A stretch of 55,772 nt of DNA from an uncultured Negativicutes bacterium (GTDB lineage Bacteria > Bacillota > Negativicutes > Acidaminococcales > Acidaminococcaceae). Positions 9,601 to 18,012 of this stretch are shown piece by piece (the stretch's first letter is position 1; each line of letters begins with the position of its first letter). Below the pieces are notes generated by a model, which saw only the letters and a list, made by a program, of their open reading frames with translations, made no database searches and had not been told where the DNA came from. The DNA lies in assembly GCA_947074185.1 (NCBI GenBank), contig CAMTOO010000004.1, forward strand, positions 1 through 55,772. The letters are read 5' to 3'. A program made the position numbers and the translations under genes.

Positions 9601-9915
9601 CATTGTATCGCCTGCAACCATGGAGTAAAATGCAGTAGACCCTCCATTAATATTGCTAGTCCATGCCTGTGCTTTATTGAACACTAAATCATCTACATAT
9701 TCTACTATGTTAGATAATGTAGTATAACCTGCTTTTTCATCGCTTACCGCTTTGTCCAAAGCAATTTCTTTTTCAGGCTTAATATCAATATTTCCTTCAA
9801 ACTTATTTAGCTGATTTACAGCTTGTGTCATTGGCGCAAATACATTGACTGCATTAATCCCCATAACCAAAGAGGCCAATATTTTCTTTGATTTTTCCCT
9901 AGTGGAGTCGTTCAT
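6637..9915 (-). CDS. Autotransporter with AIDA-repeat passenger, beta-barrel and C-terminal OmpA domain
   Basis: This 1092-residue protein has four parts. Residues 1-75 hold a conserved export leader (KKILASLVMGINAVNVF). About 85-505 are AIDA-type repeats (GGTQxVxxGGTGxV), followed by a beta-rich stalk to about 690. About 690-957 form an autotransporter beta-domain that begins NGVWARVKAG and ends in the aromatic pattern RFAFGG. A Pro-rich linker (PATPLPAIPP) leads to an OmpA domain (about 984-1092) with the peptidoglycan-binding signature VGHTDAIGTEEYNMELSKRR, retaining the Asp and Arg that contact diaminopimelate. Autotransporters normally end at the last barrel strand, so the added OmpA domain should lie in the periplasm and tie the barrel to the cell wall. 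The function of the passenger (adhesion is usual) is inferred. Confidence 0.92.
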   Translation of the reverse strand: MNDSTREKSKKILASLVMGINAVNVFAPMTQAVNQLNKFEGNIDIKPEKEIALDKAVSDEKAGYTTLSNIVEYVDDLVFNKAQAWTSNINGGSTAFYSMVAGDTMNITNGTGSVQYLLGGTQYISSAGFADVYIMSGGLQEVHENGFAQVEEIYGGTQIIHNNAVVTVVKVASGSQTVSSGGTLFFQETTSAYQTIEAGAYASGGAFSGAVQNVYGVADVDEIYGNATAIMGTQNIYSGGTGSVGEIIGKGTQYVYEGAVGHLDTINYGLQVVSGGKGYIKNLNDGYQVVYSGGVASAVIANGGEQIIQAYALGSIGTVSGGIWESTQHVSQNGTGHVGTMYEGEQLVNFGGTGYVTVHNNGDQYIDFNATGQIHTMNDGNQLMYGTGSIDVMYSGTQEVWVSGMGVISSMVDGIQIVSHVGTIINMTNGTQLGLNDVVVEYMSGGEQSVMFGTGAISSLLAGTQHISTFGTGTVEDMNGGEVHISGGTAAETVMNDGLILYHTASGEIKDLEMNGGRVLLNADSDTYKFTGTLKGNDGIIDMTEKHGTGVTRTFETITVDRLTGSGTIFKINTDLASEANSDKIIITVSDPGTTQYVQVVDESLFTGDMVTGIKTLLFATDASDNVTFQGLALDNGGLWEITPNVLQLDPNNWYLTNIVKEPNPSTETLIGNIESSYGLWRNIMTDDTLRNRLGDLRLDKEANGVWARVKAGNLEGQGYDSNRQMFQVGIDKTVGNNTYGFAIDHSNTSGSYVEGDGEGSMTGLSLYMTTYKDNGSYSDLVLRYGRLRSNMNSYGNVPDSFNFDTNGYSISYEFGKTIEHTNGWFIEPQIQLAYGHLGGGNYETERGVDVDRSAINSLLGRVGFNLGRRINESSDYYLKANFYREFLGKDTMDLLATNGERMNYVRENKGNWFELGIGGTHTLSKQTYVYGDVVKSFGGDIKKKWQVNAGIRFAFGGPKPATPLPAIPPMTPIVAPKHEEFLDTIYFDFDVDTPKAGEQVKIDNFVKVAKENPNRTYALVGHTDAIGTEEYNMELSKRRVENVKNIARNEGVPAAQMEETYQGKAEPADTDSTAEGRANNRRVNIFEYTNK
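8400..9660 (-). repeat. Tandem AIDA-type coding repeats in the large passenger
   Basis: About twenty degenerate units of 18-20 residues with the core GTQ.[V/I]..GG.G.[V/I] repeat through the passenger. They are more diverged from each other than those of the short paralogue. Confidence 0.75.
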
Positions 9916-9947
9916 AAAATCACCCTTTCTTTTCCTGTAAATTTAAT

Positions 9948-10022
9948 ACTTTATACGTAAATTTAAACACTTTATATGTAAACTAGCTATTGTTTTTTGT
10001 TTTTTTGTAATATATATGTAAA
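9948..10022. repeat. Phased direct repeats upstream of the autotransporter gene
   Basis: actttatacgtaaa (9948-9961) and actttatatgtaaa (9969-9982) are direct repeats 21 bases apart, and a weaker third copy ending tatatgtaaa lies at 10009-10022, 40 bases further. Each core TTTAYRYGTAAA is partly palindromic. On the minus strand they read TTTACRTATAAAGT and also supply -35- and -10-like hexamers (for example TTTACA at 9977-9982 with TACGTA 17 bases on). They may be a regulator's sites or tandem promoters. Confidence 0.55.
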
Positions 10023-10124
10023 TTGTACACTACTTTCACAATTTTTACAATTCTTTTTGATTTTTAATCAAAAAGTTTTTTTGCAAATAATAACAATGAT
10101 AGGTCTAAAGGTAATTTTTAAATA

Positions 10125-10179
10125 AAAAGCCCTAGGGCAACAGGTGAATTCGATTTGAACCTGCGGCCCTAGGGCTTTT
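10125..10179 (-). terminator. Terminator of the histidine operon
   Basis: Outer arms aaaagccctagggc (10125-10138) and gccctagggctttt (10166-10179) pair perfectly. An inner 5-bp stem (caggt/acctg) sits within. It lies 21 bases beyond the hisIE stop and is followed by T on the minus strand. Confidence 0.85.
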
Positions 10180-10200
10180 CATTTATTTTTTTTGCATTTG

Positions 10201-10869
10201 TTAATATTTACTATTATTCTCTTTACCTCTACGCCCAGAAAGTTCTCCTAAAAGTTCATTCGGACTTATATTATGGAACGCAAGAAGCACTAAACAATGA
10301 TACCAAAGATCACTCATTTCGTAGATAACTTCATTGCTGTCATTATTTTTAGAAGCAATTATTGTTTCTGTACATTCTTCGCCGACTTTTTTAAGAATCT
10401 TATCTTGACCACTCATAAATAAATATTTAGTATAAGATTTTTCACCGCCATTTTCACGTTTTTCCTGAATCACGCGATAAAGCTCTGTTAATACTCCTGC
10501 AAGTCCTTCACTTTCTGGAACAGGTAAGTTTTTGCCAGCACCTTTATTCCAAAGAGGATTGAAGAAGCAAGAGGTTGCTCCTGTATGACAAGCTGGGCCT
10601 GTTTGTTCTACTTTTACAAGAAGAGCATCTCCATCGCAGTCGTAGTCTATACTCATAACTTTTTGCAAATTTCCACTTGTAGCACCTTTATTCCAAAGTT
10701 CTTGTCTACTACGACTCCAGAACCAAGTATAGCCTGTTTCTGTAGTTTTCGCTAAAGATGTACCGTTCATATAAGCAAGCATTAATACTTGATTTGTTCT
10801 TGCATCTTGCACGATTGCTGGCACAAGACCTTTTTCATCAAACTTAATTTTTTCTACATCGATTTTCAT
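10201..10869 (-). CDS. hisIE: Bifunctional phosphoribosyl-AMP cyclohydrolase / phosphoribosyl-ATP pyrophosphatase
   Basis: The 222-residue protein joins two steps of histidine synthesis. The N-terminal HisI half (to about 115) has the metal-binding DYDCDGDAL and the zinc cysteines of [13 protein letters not shown]; it opens the purine ring of PR-AMP. The C-terminal HisE half has the acidic metal motif [11 protein letters not shown]...[13 protein letters not shown] and removes pyrophosphate from PR-ATP. Its start overlaps the hisF stop by one base (TAATG). It is the last gene of the operon, followed by a strong terminator. Confidence 0.96.
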   Translation of the reverse strand: MKIDVEKIKFDEKGLVPAIVQDARTNQVLMLAYMNGTSLAKTTETGYTWFWSRSRQELWNKGATSGNLQKVMSIDYDCDGDALLVKVEQTGPACHTGATSCFFNPLWNKGAGKNLPVPESEGLAGVLTELYRVIQEKRENGGEKSYTKYLFMSGQDKILKKVGEECTETIIASKNNDSNEVIYEMSDLWYHCLVLLAFHNISPNELLGELSGRRGKENNSKY

Positions 10870-11627
10870 TAGAGTCGCACCTCCACGCCTTTACTAGCTA
10901 AATACTCTTTTACTTCTCTAATAGTAAATTCTTTATAATGGAAGACTGAAGCTGCAAGTACTGCATCTGCTTTGCCTTCTGTTAATACTTCATAAAAATG
11001 TTCTAAGGTACCTGCACCACCACTTGCAATAACTGGTACAGAAACTGCTTCTGCTACTGCTTTAGTAAGGGGAATATCGTACCCATTTTTAGTACCATCT
11101 GCATCCATACTTGTTAAAAGTATTTCACCAGCACCTAAATTCACTGCTTTTTTTACCCATTCTAGCACGTCTATACCAGTACTAGTTCGTCCTCCGTGAA
11201 TATAAACTTCCCATTTATTTTCACCACAGCGGCGAGCATCTACTGCTAAAACGATACATTGATTGCCAAATAGTTTCGCACCTTGGGCGATTAAATCAGG
11301 ATTATTTACTGCTGCCGTATTAACAGATATTTTATCTGCACCTGCATTTAAGCAGTTGCGAATGTCTTCTACTGTGCTAATTCCGCCACCTACAGTAAGG
11401 GGCATAAATACTTCACCAGCTGTTCTATTAATAACGTCTAGCATTGATTTACGTTCTTCCACAGAAGCTGTAATATCTAAAAATACTAGTTCATCTGCTG
11501 CTTCTAAATCATAGATAGCAGCGAGTTCTACCGGATCGCCAGCATCTCTTAGTTCAACAAAATTAGTACCTTTTACTACCCTTCCTTCTTTTACATCAAG
11601 GCAAGGGATTATTCTTTTGGTATGCAT
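10869..11627 (-). CDS. hisF: Imidazole glycerol phosphate synthase cyclase subunit
   Basis: This 252-residue TIM barrel has the catalytic aspartates Asp11 ([13 protein letters not shown]) and the one near residue 130 (AVDARR), and phosphate-binding glycines (VGGGIST, ASGGAG). With HisH it converts PRFAR and ammonia from glutamine to IGP and AICAR. Its length is standard. It starts one base after the hisA stop. Confidence 0.97.
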   Translation of the reverse strand: MHTKRIIPCLDVKEGRVVKGTNFVELRDAGDPVELAAIYDLEAADELVFLDITASVEERKSMLDVINRTAGEVFMPLTVGGGISTVEDIRNCLNAGADKISVNTAAVNNPDLIAQGAKLFGNQCIVLAVDARRCGENKWEVYIHGGRTSTGIDVLEWVKKAVNLGAGEILLTSMDADGTKNGYDIPLTKAVAEAVSVPVIASGGAGTLEHFYEVLTEGKADAVLAASVFHYKEFTIREVKEYLASKGVEVRL

Positions 11628-11628
11628 T

Positions 11629-12357
11629 TTATTCTCCTTTTGCTACTCTAAGTGCTTCTTGCAAATCTACAGCGCCTGTATAAATTGCTTTACCAATAAT
11701 GCACCCTTCTACGCCTTTTGTTTCTACTGCTTTAAGATTTTTTATATCGTCTAAGCTAGCAACACCGCCACTAGCAATAACTTTTACACCACTTGCTTGT
11801 GCTAGTTCAACTGTTGCTTCTACATTAACGCCACTTAATTTACCATCTCTACTAATATCAGTAAAAATAATATGTTCTACTCCAACTGTTGCCATTTTCT
11901 TAGCAAGTTCTGTTGCTGCCATACCGCTAAGATCGCCCCAACCTTCTACTGCTACCTCGCCGTTTTTAGCGTCGATACCAACTACCACTTGATCAGTAAA
12001 CTCCTTGCAAGCAGCTTCTACTAACTGAGGATTTTTAACAGCGATGCTACCTAAAATAACTCTTGAAACACCTAAATCTAGAAGTTCTGCTACATTTTCT
12101 AAAGTTCTAATACCGCCGCCAACTTGAACTGGCATCTTGGCATGAGCAATAATTTTCTTAATAGCTGGAAGATTTTGACTCTTACCTGCAAGAGCTCCGT
12201 CAAGGTCTACTACATGTAAATATTCCGCACCTGCTTCGCTCCAGCGTACTGCCATTTCAGAAGGATCGTCTGCAAAGACTGTTTCCATGTCAAAACGACC
12301 TTCTGTTAAGCGTACGCACTTGCCCCCTCTAATATCTATCGCTGGAAAAAGTATCAT
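11629..12357 (-). CDS. hisA: ProFAR isomerase
   Basis: This 242-residue TIM barrel begins [12 protein letters not shown] with the catalytic Asp8, and has a second Asp in VVGIDAKNG and VGGGIRT for phosphate binding. It isomerises ProFAR to PRFAR, the substrate of HisHF, whose genes flank it. Confidence 0.97.
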   Translation of the reverse strand: MILFPAIDIRGGKCVRLTEGRFDMETVFADDPSEMAVRWSEAGAEYLHVVDLDGALAGKSQNLPAIKKIIAHAKMPVQVGGGIRTLENVAELLDLGVSRVILGSIAVKNPQLVEAACKEFTDQVVVGIDAKNGEVAVEGWGDLSGMAATELAKKMATVGVEHIIFTDISRDGKLSGVNVEATVELAQASGVKVIASGGVASLDDIKNLKAVETKGVEGCIIGKAIYTGAVDLQEALRVAKGE

Positions 12358-12373
12358 ATTATTAATTCCTTTA

Positions 12374-12988
12374 CTAATTTTCTAGTTCTACAAATTTTTT
12401 AAGTAAGCCTAAACCTACTTTGCTAGATTTTTCTGGATGAAATTGAAAGGCTTGTACCAAGCCATTACCTACTGATGCAGTAACTTCTGTTCCATAATCA
12501 CAGGTGGCTGTAATAATTTCTCTATTTTCTGGCTCTGCATGAAAACTATGAACGAAGTAAACAAACTCTCCTTTTGCTTCATCTAAAATAGGTGAATAGC
12601 TAGCAAGTTTCAACTTATTCCAGCCCATGTGAGGAATTTTTTCCTTAGTTTTAATCTTCTTCACTAGACCTTTGAAATAACCTAACCCTTTCACACCAGG
12701 AGCTTCTTCACTGCCTTCAAAAAGTACTTGCATGCCTAAACAGATTCCCAAAAATGGTTTCCCGCTTGCTAGATATTCCTGCAAAACTTCTACTAATCCG
12801 TCTTTAGCGAGATTTTCCATGCAATCTCCAAATGCTCCTACTCCTGGCAGGATAAGTTTCTCTGCATTTTTTATAATAGCTGGATCGCTAGTTATAACTG
12901 CTTCTCCACCTACCGCAAAAATGGCTTTGTTTACACTATGTAAATTTCCCATACCGTAGTCAACAATTACTACCTGTTTAGTCATCAT
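12374..12988 (-). CDS. hisH: Imidazole glycerol phosphate synthase glutaminase subunit
   Basis: The 204-residue class I glutamine amidotransferase shows the nucleophile elbow LGICLGMQVLFEGSEE and the His-Glu pair in FQFHPEKSS. It supplies ammonia to HisF. Two adjacent ATG codons (12988, 12985) follow an AGAGGT site and either could start the protein. Confidence 0.97.
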   Translation of the reverse strand: MMTKQVVIVDYGMGNLHSVNKAIFAVGGEAVITSDPAIIKNAEKLILPGVGAFGDCMENLAKDGLVEVLQEYLASGKPFLGICLGMQVLFEGSEEAPGVKGLGYFKGLVKKIKTKEKIPHMGWNKLKLASYSPILDEAKGEFVYFVHSFHAEPENREIITATCDYGTEVTASVGNGLVQAFQFHPEKSSKVGLGLLKKFVELEN

Positions 12989-13003
12989 ATACCTCTGTTT
13001 ATC

Positions 13004-13588
13004 TTAAAGACTTCCTTTGCTACTCATAACGCCTTTTACTCTGCTATCTGCTGCTACTGCCTCACTAAGCGCTCTAGCAAAAGCTTTAAATATAGCTTCT
13101 ACAATGTGATGTACATTGCGCCCATACAAAAGGCGAATATGCAAGGTCAAACCGCTTTCCATAGCTACTGCGCGGAAGAATTCTTCTGTCATTTCCGCTT
13201 CAAAATTTCCTACTTGTACTTTAGGAATATCTGCATCAAAAACTAGGTAAGGGCGGCCTGAAAAATCAAGTACTACTTGTACTAAAGTTTCATCCATAGG
13301 TAAATAGCATTCTCCGTAACGGTGAATACCTTTTTTGTCTCCTGCTGCTTCTTTAAGAAGCTTGCCAAACACAATACCGCAGTCTTCAATAGTGTGGTGA
13401 CTATCTACTTCTAAATCACCTTGAGCTTTTACTGTTAAATCCATAAAACCATGTTTTGCTAGAAGTGTTAGCATGTGATCAAAAAAACCAATGCCCGTAG
13501 CGATATTACTTTTACCTGTACCGTCTAAATTTAAATTCATTTCTATGTTAGTTTCAGCAGTTTTTCTTTTTGCTTTTGCAGTTCTCAT
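13004..13588 (-). CDS. hisB: Imidazoleglycerol-phosphate dehydratase
   Basis: I start this 194-residue protein at the ATG at 13588, which overlaps the hisC stop in a TAATG and has GGAGG at the right distance; an earlier GTG-type start is possible but lies inside hisC. The manganese-binding histidines are clear in FFDHML, DSHHTIED and GRNVHHIVEAIFKA. It is the monofunctional form, without the histidinol-phosphatase domain seen in enterobacteria, so a separate phosphatase is needed; the PHP protein at 42484 is one candidate, though not linked to the operon. Confidence 0.96.
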   Translation of the reverse strand: MRTAKAKRKTAETNIEMNLNLDGTGKSNIATGIGFFDHMLTLLAKHGFMDLTVKAQGDLEVDSHHTIEDCGIVFGKLLKEAAGDKKGIHRYGECYLPMDETLVQVVLDFSGRPYLVFDADIPKVQVGNFEAEMTEEFFRAVAMESGLTLHIRLLYGRNVHHIVEAIFKAFARALSEAVAADSRVKGVMSSKGSL

Positions 13589-14787
13589 TAATTTGCCTCC
13601 CAACATACATTTCTTATTTGTCTAAGAATTTCTTTATTTTCTTCTGGCGTTCCTACAGAGATTCTTAAAGAACCTGTTAAAGCAGGATGCGCTGTATAAT
13701 CTCTTACTAAAATTTTAGCTTTTAACAAGGCTTGGAAAATATACTTGCCTGCTTTTGTTAAATCTTCTAAATTATTAGCTCGTCCATGTTTTTCGTCGGA
13801 TAAAGTTGCTAATTTTTGCATTAACCTTGGATTAGGGCGACAAAGAACAAAATTTGTACTAGTATCCCACACTTGGAATCCTAAATCTTTTAGTTCTGTT
13901 GCCATAATATCTCTTTCGTGGCAAGTCGTTTCTATTCTTTCTTTAAATGTACCTTTGTGATCATAAAGCACTTCTGCTGCCGCAAGAGTAAGCGCATTTA
14001 CGTGATAAGGCAATAATGCTTTTCCTAATATTTTCATCATAAACGTACTACCTATACCGTAACCACAACGTAATCCTGCTGCGCCATAAGCTTTACTAAA
14101 AGTTCTAAAAACAGCAAAATTACTATATTTATTAAGTAGTGCTAAAGTAGAACCTGCAACCATTCTGATTTTTTCAAGTGGTCGCATATCCATTGGATCT
14201 ATTCCGTCTCCTTTAGCAAACTCCATATAAGCTTCGTCCATAATTACAGGACAACTTACATTTGCAAGGATTTTTTCCATCACAGCAAGAGGATTATAGT
14301 TTCCTGTAGGGTTATTTGGGTTACATACAATTAATAATGCAGGATTTTTTTCTTTGCAAAATTCAATTACAAGGTCTGCATCCACGTAACCGTTAACATC
14401 TAAAGGATAAGGTACTGCCTCACTATCTGCTAATTTTGTATAAACTCCGTACATAGAAAAAGATGGGGATGGGAAAGCAATGCGTCTACCTGAACCACCA
14501 AAGGCAAAACAAGCCATTTGCAAAAGTTCACTAGAGCCATTACCGATTTTTACATTAGATTCGTCTACTCCATAGTCTTCTGCTATTTTTTTTGCTAAAG
14601 TTTCTGCTTTGATTGGTGGATAGCGATTAAATTCCAAGTTATTAAGTCTTCTTAAAATTTCGGCTTTTATTGCTACCGGAACGTCATAATTAGTCTCGTT
14701 AGCATTAACAATTATATTGGCATCTACTGTTTCTACTGAATATTCTTCAATATCATTTAGTCCTCTGCGTGCTTCTAACAAACTCAT
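13588..14787 (-). CDS. hisC: Histidinol-phosphate aminotransferase
   Basis: This 399-residue fold-type I PLP enzyme has the substrate-side ANETNYDVP, the cofactor motifs NPNNPTGNY and VIMDEAYMEF, and the Schiff-base lysine in FRTFSKAYGAAGLRCGY. It transfers the amino group from glutamate to imidazole acetol phosphate. It is somewhat longer than the usual 350-360 residues because of an insertion near residues 325-350. It begins 5 bases after hisD ends. Confidence 0.94.
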   Translation of the reverse strand: MSLLEARRGLNDIEEYSVETVDANIIVNANETNYDVPVAIKAEILRRLNNLEFNRYPPIKAETLAKKIAEDYGVDESNVKIGNGSSELLQMACFAFGGSGRRIAFPSPSFSMYGVYTKLADSEAVPYPLDVNGYVDADLVIEFCKEKNPALLIVCNPNNPTGNYNPLAVMEKILANVSCPVIMDEAYMEFAKGDGIDPMDMRPLEKIRMVAGSTLALLNKYSNFAVFRTFSKAYGAAGLRCGYGIGSTFMMKILGKALLPYHVNALTLAAAEVLYDHKGTFKERIETTCHERDIMATELKDLGFQVWDTSTNFVLCRPNPRLMQKLATLSDEKHGRANNLEDLTKAGKYIFQALLKAKILVRDYTAHPALTGSLRISVGTPEENKEILRQIRNVCWEAN

Positions 14788-14792
14788 CTTCC

Positions 14793-16139
14793 CTACTCCT
14801 TTCTCATACGCTTTCTAATGGAATTAGCATGTGCTTTTAAGCCTTCTGCCTCTGCCATTAAAATTACATCTTCTCCTACTGCTTGAAGTGCTGCTTCTGT
14901 ATAAGCAATAATGCTTGTTTTCTTCATAAAAGTTTCTACATTTAAAACAGAATAGAACTTAGCTGTTCCCCCTGTTGGTAATACGTGATTTGGTCCTGCA
15001 TAGTAATCTCCTAATGGTTCTGGAGAGTATGCACCTAAGAATAATGCACCGGCGTTGCGTAAAAGTGGTAATAACTCAAATGGCGCTTTAGTCATTATTT
15101 CTAAATGCTCTGGGGCGCTAATATTTGCCATTTCTACTACTATGTCCATATTCTTAGCTAAAATTATTTGACCATTAGTTTCTAGAGATGTTCTTGCTAT
15201 CTCTTTACGTGGCAATTCTTCTAATTGTTTTTCCACTTCTACTGCAGTTTGACGCGCTACTTCTTCACTATCTGTAATGAGAATAGCACTTGCAAGTGGA
15301 TCATGCTCTGCTTGACTAAGCAAATCTGCTGCCAAATAATCTGGTTTTGCAGTTTCATCTGCCACAACAAGAATTTCACTTGGGCCTGCAAGCATATCTA
15401 TATCGCAATGTCCATAAACTGCTTTTTTAGCTAGGGTAACAAAGATATTACCAGGGCCAGTAATTTTTTCTACTTTTGGAACACTTTCTGTGCCAAATGC
15501 TAGAGCTGCAATTGCTTGTGCACCACCCATTTTATAAATTTCTGTTACCCCAATGAGCTCTGCTGCCACTAATACATAAGGGCTAACTTTTCCATCTTTA
15601 CCTGGTGGAACCGCCATAACAATACGCGGTACACCTGCTACTTTTGCTGGACAAGCGTTCATAATTACAGAGGATGGATAAGCTGCTGTTCCTCCTGGAA
15701 CATAAATGCCTACGCTATCTACTGGAGTAACTTTTTGTCCGAGCATTGCCCCATTAGCTCTATTTGTGAGCCAAGATTTTGGCATTTGCTCTTGGTGAAA
15801 TTCCATTACATTTTGAATTGCTTTTTCCATTGCTGCAACTACTTTAGCATCTACAAGATCTTTTGCTTCAGCAAATTCTGCAGTGGATACTTTTAAGCTT
15901 GCTTTAGTCAAACCTGCTTTATCTATAAGGTTTGTATAGTAAAGTAATTTTTCATCTCCGCCTACGCGCACATCTGCAACAATTTTATCTACTACTTGGG
16001 CTGCAGTTAAAGGCGCTCCAAACATTTCCGTAACACCTTTTTGCACGTTAGGAGAAAGTTCGCATTCATCGAAAGCTTTTTTATTTAATAGTGCTGCAAT
16101 CTCTTCTCCAGACATTGCTCTTGCATCTACAAATTTCAT
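14793..16139 (-). CDS. hisD: Histidinol dehydrogenase
   Basis: The 448-residue protein carries the family landmarks GIYVPGGTAAYPSSVIMNACPAKVAG (partly quoted as VPGGTAAYPSSV), AGPSEILVVAD, EHDPLASAIL and ISAPEHLEIM. It performs the last two NAD-dependent oxidations from histidinol to histidine with a bound zinc. Its start and the hisG stop share one base. Confidence 0.97.
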   Translation of the reverse strand: MKFVDARAMSGEEIAALLNKKAFDECELSPNVQKGVTEMFGAPLTAAQVVDKIVADVRVGGDEKLLYYTNLIDKAGLTKASLKVSTAEFAEAKDLVDAKVVAAMEKAIQNVMEFHQEQMPKSWLTNRANGAMLGQKVTPVDSVGIYVPGGTAAYPSSVIMNACPAKVAGVPRIVMAVPPGKDGKVSPYVLVAAELIGVTEIYKMGGAQAIAALAFGTESVPKVEKITGPGNIFVTLAKKAVYGHCDIDMLAGPSEILVVADETAKPDYLAADLLSQAEHDPLASAILITDSEEVARQTAVEVEKQLEELPRKEIARTSLETNGQIILAKNMDIVVEMANISAPEHLEIMTKAPFELLPLLRNAGALFLGAYSPEPLGDYYAGPNHVLPTGGTAKFYSVLNVETFMKKTSIIAYTEAALQAVGEDVILMAEAEGLKAHANSIRKRMRKE

Positions 16140-16786
16140 TATTTCCCCTCCTCTTGCATTACTCGGCGTAAATCTTCTACTAATTTATGCAATCTTTCAA
16201 ATTTTAATTTAAAACTTACTCTATTTGCGATTAAGCGTGCTGTAGCAGTATAGATACTATCTACTTCTAGAAGTTTATTTTCTTTAAGAGTAGTTCCTGT
16301 TTCTACAATATCTACAATAAGTTCAGATAGCCCAATTAATGGTCCTAATTCAATAGAACCGTTGAGTTTAATAATCTCCATTTGGATGCCTAGATTATCA
16401 AAATATTCTTTGGCACAATTTGGATATTTAGTAGCAACTCTTAAGTGTGCGTAATCTGTTATTTTAGGCTTTTGCATTGCTTCTGGAACTGCAAGCATCA
16501 AGCGACATTTACCATATTTTAAATCTAATAATTCGTAGACATCTTTTTGTTCTTCAAGCAAAACATCTTTGCCAATAATGCCAATATCTGCTGCGCCATA
16601 CTCAACATAAGTAGGTAAATCAACAGTTTTAGTAATGATGAAACGCACTTTGGTTTCATCATTACTAATAACTAATTTTCTTGAATCTTCACTTAAATTT
16701 TCTGCTGTATAGCCTACTTTTTCTAAAAGTTCTACGGATCTTTTAAAAAGTTTTCCTTTAGGCAATGCTATCGTAATATAATCCAT
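16139..16786 (-). CDS. hisG: ATP phosphoribosyltransferase, short form
   Basis: At 215 residues this is the short HisG, which lacks the C-terminal regulatory domain and needs HisZ. Recognisable are ALPKGKLF at the N-terminus and the PRPP loop region VDIVETGTTLKEN. It commits ATP and PRPP to histidine synthesis and, in complex with HisZ, is inhibited by histidine. The hisZ gene lies directly upstream, as expected. Confidence 0.96.
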   Translation of the reverse strand: MDYITIALPKGKLFKRSVELLEKVGYTAENLSEDSRKLVISNDETKVRFIITKTVDLPTYVEYGAADIGIIGKDVLLEEQKDVYELLDLKYGKCRLMLAVPEAMQKPKITDYAHLRVATKYPNCAKEYFDNLGIQMEIIKLNGSIELGPLIGLSELIVDIVETGTTLKENKLLEVDSIYTATARLIANRVSFKLKFERLHKLVEDLRRVMQEEGK

Positions 16787-16794
16787 CTTAGTTT

Positions 16795-16815
16795 ATATAA
16801 AGCCTAGCTTTATAT
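16795..16815. repeat. Hairpin between hisZ and hisG
   Basis: atataaag (16795-16802) and ctttatat (16808-16815) pair over 8 bp around a 5-base loop. With no T run beyond it, this is more likely an RNA-stability or processing hairpin than a terminator. Confidence 0.5.
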
Positions 16816-16828
16816 TTCCTCCTAAATC

Positions 16829-17998
16829 TTATTCCATGTATTCAAAGTTGCGACACTTTTGTTTAGTTTGTGTTTCTTTTGCTAGTTCCTTGCTTTCAGG
16901 AGCTACAGCCATGCAAACTGTTTTGCCTGCTGCTCTTAATTCGTTACATTTATTAATCGCAGCTGCTAATTTTTCTTCTGCATAACCTAGATATACATCA
17001 AATTCTAATATTTTCTTAGCGTCTTCTAATCTTTCTAAAGCAAGCATAATGCGTTCTATTCCTATTGCAAAACCAGTTGCTGGTAAAGGTTTTCCGAAAC
17101 TTGTCATCATACTATCATAGCGTCCTCCACCTATAATGGAGTAACCCATATGAGCAGTAAAACCTTCAAAGAGCATACCAGTGTAATATTCCATATCACG
17201 TATTAAACCTAAATCAAAGGTAATATATTTTTCAATACCATATATTTTTAATAAATCGTATATTTCTTGTAAGTTCTCAATGGCAGCTAAAGATTTTTTA
17301 TTTAAGTTCTTTTGACGCATCTTAGCCAAAAGCTCTTCCCCGCCATGTAAAAATAACAATTCTTTAAAAATATCTGTTAGACTTTCGTCTATATTATTTT
17401 CATTTATTACTTCTTCAAGACCTACCACATTTTTAGTAATAAGATACTGTTTAACAGTTTCTGCTTGAGCTGCAGTTAACTTTGCTTGTTCTGTTAAACC
17501 TTCGATGAAATTAATTTGTCCCATGCTTATAGTGAAATCTTTTAAGCCTGCTTCTAGTAAAGCATTTACCGCCAAAGCTAATACTTCAGCATCTGCTGCT
17601 GCACCAGCTCCGCCCATCATTTCTATCCCTGCTTGAGTAAATTCGCATTGTCTACCAACTTGAGCTTCTTCATATCTAAAAAGCTGTGCCCTATATGAAA
17701 GTCTATTTACATTAGTAGCATCTAATCTCGTTGCTACTAAACGCGCAATTGGCGTAGTCATATCTGTACGCAACATTAAGATATTGTTGTTGCGATCCAA
17801 AAATTTGAAATTGCTTTCGGAAATATCACCGCTAGCACTAAAAGTATCTAGATATTCAAAAGTAGGTGTTTGCACCTCTGAATATCCCCATTTAGTAAAA
17901 GTTTCTGCAATATTATTTTCTATTTTTCTTTTTAACCTCATATTTTCAGGAAGAATATCCCTAGTTCCATAAGGTACTTGCAACAATTTGCTAGCCAT
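16829..17998 (-). CDS. hisZ: ATP phosphoribosyltransferase regulatory subunit (HisRS-like)
   Basis: The 389-residue protein is a paralogue of histidyl-tRNA synthetase: it has the class II motifs YGTRDILP, LRTDMTTPIARLVATR and FRYEEAQVGRQCEFTQAGIEMMG, but is shorter and lacks the anticodon-binding domain of the true synthetase. Bound to short HisG it provides histidine sensing. The start follows AAGGAGAAG. Confidence 0.95.
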   Translation of the reverse strand: MASKLLQVPYGTRDILPENMRLKRKIENNIAETFTKWGYSEVQTPTFEYLDTFSASGDISESNFKFLDRNNNILMLRTDMTTPIARLVATRLDATNVNRLSYRAQLFRYEEAQVGRQCEFTQAGIEMMGGAGAAADAEVLALAVNALLEAGLKDFTISMGQINFIEGLTEQAKLTAAQAETVKQYLITKNVVGLEEVINENNIDESLTDIFKELLFLHGGEELLAKMRQKNLNKKSLAAIENLQEIYDLLKIYGIEKYITFDLGLIRDMEYYTGMLFEGFTAHMGYSIIGGGRYDSMMTSFGKPLPATGFAIGIERIMLALERLEDAKKILEFDVYLGYAEEKLAAAINKCNELRAAGKTVCMAVAPESKELAKETQTKQKCRNFEYME

Positions 17999-18012
17999 GT
18001 TCTTCTCCTTAG

